A DNA stretch of 9,208 bases from Bifidobacterium breve (GTDB taxonomy: Bacteria > Actinomycetota > Acidimicrobiia > Acidimicrobiales > Ilumatobacteraceae), in the NCBI GenBank assembly GCA_945889575.1, contig CAMDBY010000063.1:1-9208 (forward strand), read 5' to 3'. Each line of letters begins with the position of its first letter. Positions within the stretch are counted from its first letter, which is position 1. A model generated the notes under the pieces. It saw only the letters and a list, made by a program, of their open reading frames with translations. It was not told the DNA's origin and made no database searches. This document shows positions 6,872 through 9,208 of this stretch, one piece after another. A program made the translations under genes and the position numbers.

Positions 6872-7269
6872 ACGGCGGGGAAAAGTTGCGACAGTTCAAC
6901 CAAACGACTGTCTAGCAATGCAGCATGACGCACTTGTGCGATCTCGCGGTACTTCGCGTTATCAACCTTGTCGATGAAATGTTGACGAGTGGGGTAGCGC
7001 ACGAGAATTGCTAAGTCCCAGTCTTCGTCTCCGATGATGGTGTTCTTTGGTATGCCGATCCAGATGGGATCGCTTCCAAACTTCACGCCTTCCTCGTCAT
7101 TCAATTCGCCGTAACGACGGAATGCTTGACCACCGGTCATACCGTCAACACCAAAGCCGTCAAGAGCGATATCGCGAAACTTCAACAGGTTCAGCATGAC
7201 GATGGATTCAGTGGGGTCAAGTGCGCGCATCGCGTCGATAGCTGCGTCGTTTGCTTCAATATGGGGCAT
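6868..7269 (-). CDS. DUF1330-like dimeric alpha/beta-barrel protein
   Basis: This 133-residue protein has DUF1330-like features. A strand V-M-L-N-L-L-K-F-R-D sits at 24-33, then F-R-R-Y-G-E at 50-55, a glycine-rich strand W-I-G-I-P-K-N-T-I-I-G (70-80), and W-D-L-A-I-L-V-R-Y-P-T-R-Q-H-F (84-98) leading to Y-R-E-I-A-Q-V-R-H-A-A-L-L-D-S-R at the C-terminus. Members are small dimeric ferredoxin-like barrels of mostly unknown function, related to monooxygenase and muconolactone-isomerase folds. The frame is open to an ATG at 7368, which would overlap the selenoprotein gene. I prefer ATG 7269 because homology begins soon after it and a TANNNT box lies six bases upstream, giving a leaderless start. 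It faces the catabolic operon and shares four bases with its end. A role with aromatic intermediates is possible but unproven. Confidence 0.82.
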   Translation of the reverse strand: MPHIEANDAAIDAMRALDPTESIVMLNLLKFRDIALDGFGVDGMTGGQAFRRYGELNDEEGVKFGSDPIWIGIPKNTIIGDEDWDLAILVRYPTRQHFIDKVDNAKYREIAQVRHAALLDSRLVELSQLFPAV

Positions 7270-7281
7270 AGACAGAGAATA
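7270..7281 (-). promoter_or_regulatory. Candidate leaderless promoter of the DUF1330-like gene
   Basis: On the minus strand TATTCT (7281-7276) is a TANNNT box followed by six bases and ATG 7269, the same geometry as the two divergent promoters near 2750. No convincing -35 is present, so the call rests on spacing and on the absence of a Shine-Dalgarno. Confidence 0.4.
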
Positions 7282-7311
7282 GTCAGTAACTCCTACATGG
7301 CCTGTATGGCT

Positions 7312-7334
7312 TAGACTTTCTTGGAACAAAGGGG
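7312..7334 (+). promoter_or_regulatory. Candidate -10 box and ribosome site of the selenoprotein gene
   Basis: TAGACT (7312-7317) is a possible -10 element, with only a poor -35 upstream. AAAGGGG (7328-7334) ends four bases before ATG 7339 and acts as the likely Shine-Dalgarno. The site decides the start: the in-frame TTG at 7321 would put the ribosome site inside the coding region. Confidence 0.45.
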
Positions 7335-7338
7335 TTTT

Positions 7339-8493
7339 ATGAACGGCGATCAAATGATGAGGGCGCACTCGGCCTCTCTTCCGGCACCACAGTTTGAGAA
7401 TCCTGCGTGGGTGACTCCCGTTGCGCTGGCTAGTGCACGAGTTGCCATTGTTACGTCGGCAGCGTTGTACGCAGTTGGTGACGAAGCCTTCTCAGCAGGT
7501 GACACCGGTTACCGATTGATTGATCGTGATCGCCGTGATCTTGTTCTCGGACACTGGAGTCCTAACTTTGATCAGATGGGCGTGAAGATGGATCTCAATG
7601 TGGTGTATCCCATTGATCGTCTAGAAGAATTAGCAGCACAAGGAATCATTGGTTCTGTTGCACCGCGACACGTTTCTTTTGCAGGAAACCAACCAGACGA
7701 TGTTTCAACTATTCGTTTGGATACCGGCCCGTCTGCAGCTGCACAACTTCGTCAAGATGGCGTTGATGTTGTCATCTTGACTCCTGTTTGACCTCTTTGT
7801 ACGCGCACCGTGAGTGTGCTTGCGCATATTTTTGAAGCTGCAGGAATTGCAACTGTTGTGTTGTCTTCCGTACGTGAAGTTGCACAAAAAGTTGCTCCAC
7901 CGCGAGCATTGCATTGTGAGTTTCCACTCGGTCGACCACTAGGAATTCCGAATGATGTTGAGTTTCAGATGGACGTAATTAGACGAGCTTTTGCCCTTCT
8001 GAATGAGCCGTCTGGCCCAGTCCTTGTGGATCATCCGGTCGTGATTGAGGCAGACGAACAACCAGTATCTTGTGCAATTCCGCCTCGATTTGATGCCACT
8101 CTTCCTCCAAGTGTTGATGAGGCCCGAGGCTTAAAAAGGGCCTATAACCGGGCGCTGGAACGCAGGGGAGTCACCTCAGTCGGCCGTGCTATCACTTCAG
8201 ATGAAGTACCGAATGCATTGGCAGTTCTTCATGCAATTGCGAACGGTCAAGATTGGACAACTGCAGAAATTCCCGGCGGAAATGTAATGGCGTTGTGTCA
8301 TGACATTCGTACGTATTACGAAGAAGCAGCACTTGAATTGATTGATGGTCCGGCACCTGGCGGAAGAGCCATGGAGAATTGGTTTTTCGAAACGACAGAA
8401 GCCGGTAAAACTGTTTTAGGTGCGCGCACAGCTATGAAAGATGCTGGCGCAAAGTTTCCCATGTGGTTCTACATGGCCCCTGGTAATCGCTAA
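7339..8493 (+). CDS. GrdB/PrdB-like selenoprotein B family protein with in-frame UGA (Sec151)
   Basis: Reading through TGA 7789-7791 gives one 384-residue protein. The first part has A-R-V-A-I-V-T-S-A-A-L (33-43), G-D-T-G-Y-R-L-I (54-61), M-D-L-N-V-V-Y-P-I-D-R-L at 84-95 and G-I-I-G-S-V-A (102-108). These are hallmarks of the glycine/sarcosine/betaine/D-proline reductase selenoprotein B family. The sequence then runs V-I-L-T-P-V-U151-P-L-C154-T-R and continues in the same frame with A-G-I-A-T-V-V-L and E-F-P-L-G-R-P-L-G. U151 and C154 form a UxxC redox pair at the family's known Sec/Cys site. An ordinary caller would split it into 7339-7791 and a GTG-started frame at 7810. The C-terminal half ends in a G-G-R-A-M-E-N-W-F-F...W-F-Y-M-A-P segment of unknown role. 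The natural substrate is unknown; aerobic relatives need not be amino-acid reductases. It converges with the GNAT gene, 7 bp apart. Confidence 0.83.
7789..7791 (+). other. UGA codon predicted to encode selenocysteine
   Basis: This TGA is the only interruption in a frame whose homology and reading phase continue unchanged on both sides. It occupies the first position of a C/U-x-x-C motif where GrdB and PrdB carry Sec. The MFS, MBL, MarR and the right-edge gene all use TGA as a true stop, so recoding must be local. Alternatives are a sequencing error (TGT or TGC to TGA) or a real premature stop. Confidence 0.78.
7798..7824 (+). promoter_or_regulatory. Candidate bacterial SECIS hairpin downstream of the UGA
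   Basis: GCGCAC (7803-7808) pairs with GTGTGC (7814-7819), six pairs with one G-U, closing a five-base loop CGTGA. Below a single C-U mismatch the stem extends by A-U, U-G, G-C and U-G (7798-7801 with 7821-7824). Seventeen bases separate the UGA from the loop, and the loop's second base is G. This agrees, as I recall the published bSECIS model, with a guanine in the first two loop positions and a UGA-to-loop distance of roughly 16-37 bases. A competing pairing (7803-7807 with 7821-7825) exists. SelB would bind this hairpin to recode the UGA. Confidence 0.6.
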
Positions 8494-8500
8494 GCGTTGA

Positions 8501-9115
8501 TTATGCGGGGCGCGGATCGCGCCACATGGTCCACAAAGTGGGACAACCGTCGTCAGTAATTTCCTCAAGAACTGAGAATCCAAACCGTTCATAAAACGGA
8601 AGGTTCTCGGGCTTTTGAGTTTCTAGGTATGCCGGCATGTGGGTTGCGTCACATATCTCTAAGCGATGAGTAAGCAGTGCTCCGCCAAGACCTTTGCCTT
8701 GAAACGCTGGGTCAACACCCAATAGCCCTAAATACCAATGCGGTTCTTTCGGGTGCTTCTTTGCCATTGCATCAAGAAGCTTGATTCCCTTGAGACGATT
8801 ACGTCCTTTGAGCAGACCACGTGCAGACCGAATCGAGACGCGAAGTTCTTGTAGCCACGGGCGAGGTGCATCACCAGGTGCAAGCCACGATGCAGAAGCA
8901 ACGACGCGGCCATTACGGATGATGACTTCAACAATGCCGTGTTGTACGGCATCACGCATTACAGCCGTTGCATAATTTGGAAGCATCAGATGTTCGTGCA
9001 CAGCGTTTCGTGAAAAGAATCCGAACATCGGATCTGGCCAGAAGGCTCTGCTGGTCGCTGCAACAGAAGTATAAAAATCTTCTGGTTTTAGATTCGTGAT
9101 GTCGTTGTTAGTCAT
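8501..9115 (-). CDS. GNAT-family N-acetyltransferase
   Basis: This 204-residue protein has a GNAT domain. The acetyl-CoA pyrophosphate-binding motif A is at 130-148, G-L-L-G-V-D-P-A-F-Q-G-K-G-L-G-G-A-L-L (Q139-G-K-G-L-G144). It is preceded by the H-W-Y-L strand, and motif B follows with A-Y-L-E-T-Q (162-167), N-L-P-F-Y-E-R-F-G-F (171-180). The amine substrate cannot be deduced. The N-terminal half, with F-W-P-D-P-M-F near 25-31, is typical of the actinobacterial GNATs related to puromycin acetyltransferase-like proteins. It begins one base after the stop of an upstream gene on the same strand (TGA-A-ATG), with a G-run (9122-9126) as possible ribosome site, so the two are co-transcribed. It shows no link to the catabolic genes. 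Confidence 0.86.
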   Translation of the reverse strand: MTNNDITNLKPEDFYTSVAATSRAFWPDPMFGFFSRNAVHEHLMLPNYATAVMRDAVQHGIVEVIIRNGRVVASASWLAPGDAPRPWLQELRVSIRSARGLLKGRNRLKGIKLLDAMAKKHPKEPHWYLGLLGVDPAFQGKGLGGALLTHRLEICDATHMPAYLETQKPENLPFYERFGFSVLEEITDDGCPTLWTMWRDPRPA

Positions 9116-9116
9116 T

Positions 9117-9208
9117 TCATACCCCCAAAGCAGAAGTGAGATGTTTGAATAAATCGTCGTAGGTATCTAACGCAAGAAACTGCGGAAACTCTTTTTTGAT
9201 GTTGTCAG
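9117..9208 (-). CDS. C-terminal end of an unidentified gene (partial)
   Basis: On the minus strand a frame enters from the right edge (first full codon at 9206) and ends with TGA at 9119-9117. It encodes 29 residues starting D-N-I-K-K-E-F-P-Q-F-L-A-L and ending H-L-T-S-A-L-G-V. It is called coding because of the one-base gap to the GNAT start, the acidic/hydrophobic helical composition, and because the other two frames on this strand are interrupted or unlike protein. I do not recognise the family. Confidence 0.55.
   Translation of the reverse strand, partial: DNIKKEFPQFLALDTYDDLFKHLTSALGV

Noticed and set aside
7810..8493. Separate gene starting at GTG 7810
   Set aside because: No ribosome site, same frame as the upstream part, and it would begin in mid-domain directly after the U-x-x-C motif; better read as the rest of one selenoprotein.
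7339..8493. Pseudogene with a nonsense mutation
   Set aside because: Not excluded, but the only defect is a TGA exactly at the family's Sec/Cys position and followed by a SECIS-like hairpin, which random decay would not give.
1..9208. Genome-wide TGA reassignment (code 4 or 25)
   Set aside because: MFS, MBL, MarR and the right-edge gene all end at TGA at sensible family lengths.
1..9208. CRISPR arrays, tRNA or rRNA genes, insertion sequences
   Set aside because: None seen: no spaced repeat series, no tRNA-like fold or rRNA motif recognised, no transposase, and genes are packed almost without gaps.

Overview
The window is about 50% GC and densely packed with ordinary bacterial genes. The families present, the short TANNNT -10 boxes placed six bases before ATG codons (leaderless starts), and the overall style suggest an Actinomycetota genome of moderate GC, perhaps an aquatic Acidimicrobiia-like lineage. 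That placement is inference; no rRNA or other marker gene is visible.

Layout. Positions 1-101 (+) hold the last codons of an acyl-CoA dehydrogenase. From 2738 leftwards (-) runs a compact operon: a MarR-family regulator, a metallo-beta-lactamase-fold hydrolase overlapping it by 4 bp (ATGA), and an MFS transporter. Divergent from it, from 2797 rightwards (+), is a second compact operon: a type I extradiol dioxygenase, an atypical SDR, an acyl-CoA-dehydrogenase-fold flavin monooxygenase (HsaA/IacA-like) and a class A FAD aromatic hydroxylase. Its junctions are +3, -1 and +2 bp. The 58-bp divergent intergenic region holds a promoter facing each way, both placing transcription start at the A of the ATG, and a 17-bp quasi-palindrome between the -35 and -10 of the catabolic promoter. 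This fits MarR repression relieved by an aromatic substrate.

Right of this are a DUF1330-like gene (-), whose stop shares a CTAG with the FAD hydroxylase stop, and then a gene on + that reads as one continuous GrdB/PrdB-like protein (glycine/sarcosine/betaine/D-proline reductase selenoprotein B family) interrupted only by an in-frame TGA at 7789-7791. The TGA is the first position of a U-P-L-C motif, and a hairpin with a loop G follows it at the distance expected of a bacterial SECIS. It is therefore very likely a selenocysteine codon, and the two reading frames that ordinary gene calling would give are one selenoprotein of about 384 residues. Four other genes here end in TGA, so the codon is not generally reassigned. 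The window closes with a GNAT acetyltransferase (-) and the tail of one more gene (-) immediately upstream of it.

Working together (inference): the transporter may move an aromatic acid or N-heterocycle, the two flavoproteins hydroxylate it, the dioxygenase opens the ring, and the SDR and MBL-fold hydrolase process intermediates. No flavin reductase and no alpha/beta-hydrolase for the ring-cleavage product are visible in the window. Whether the DUF1330 protein and the selenoprotein belong to the pathway is unknown.
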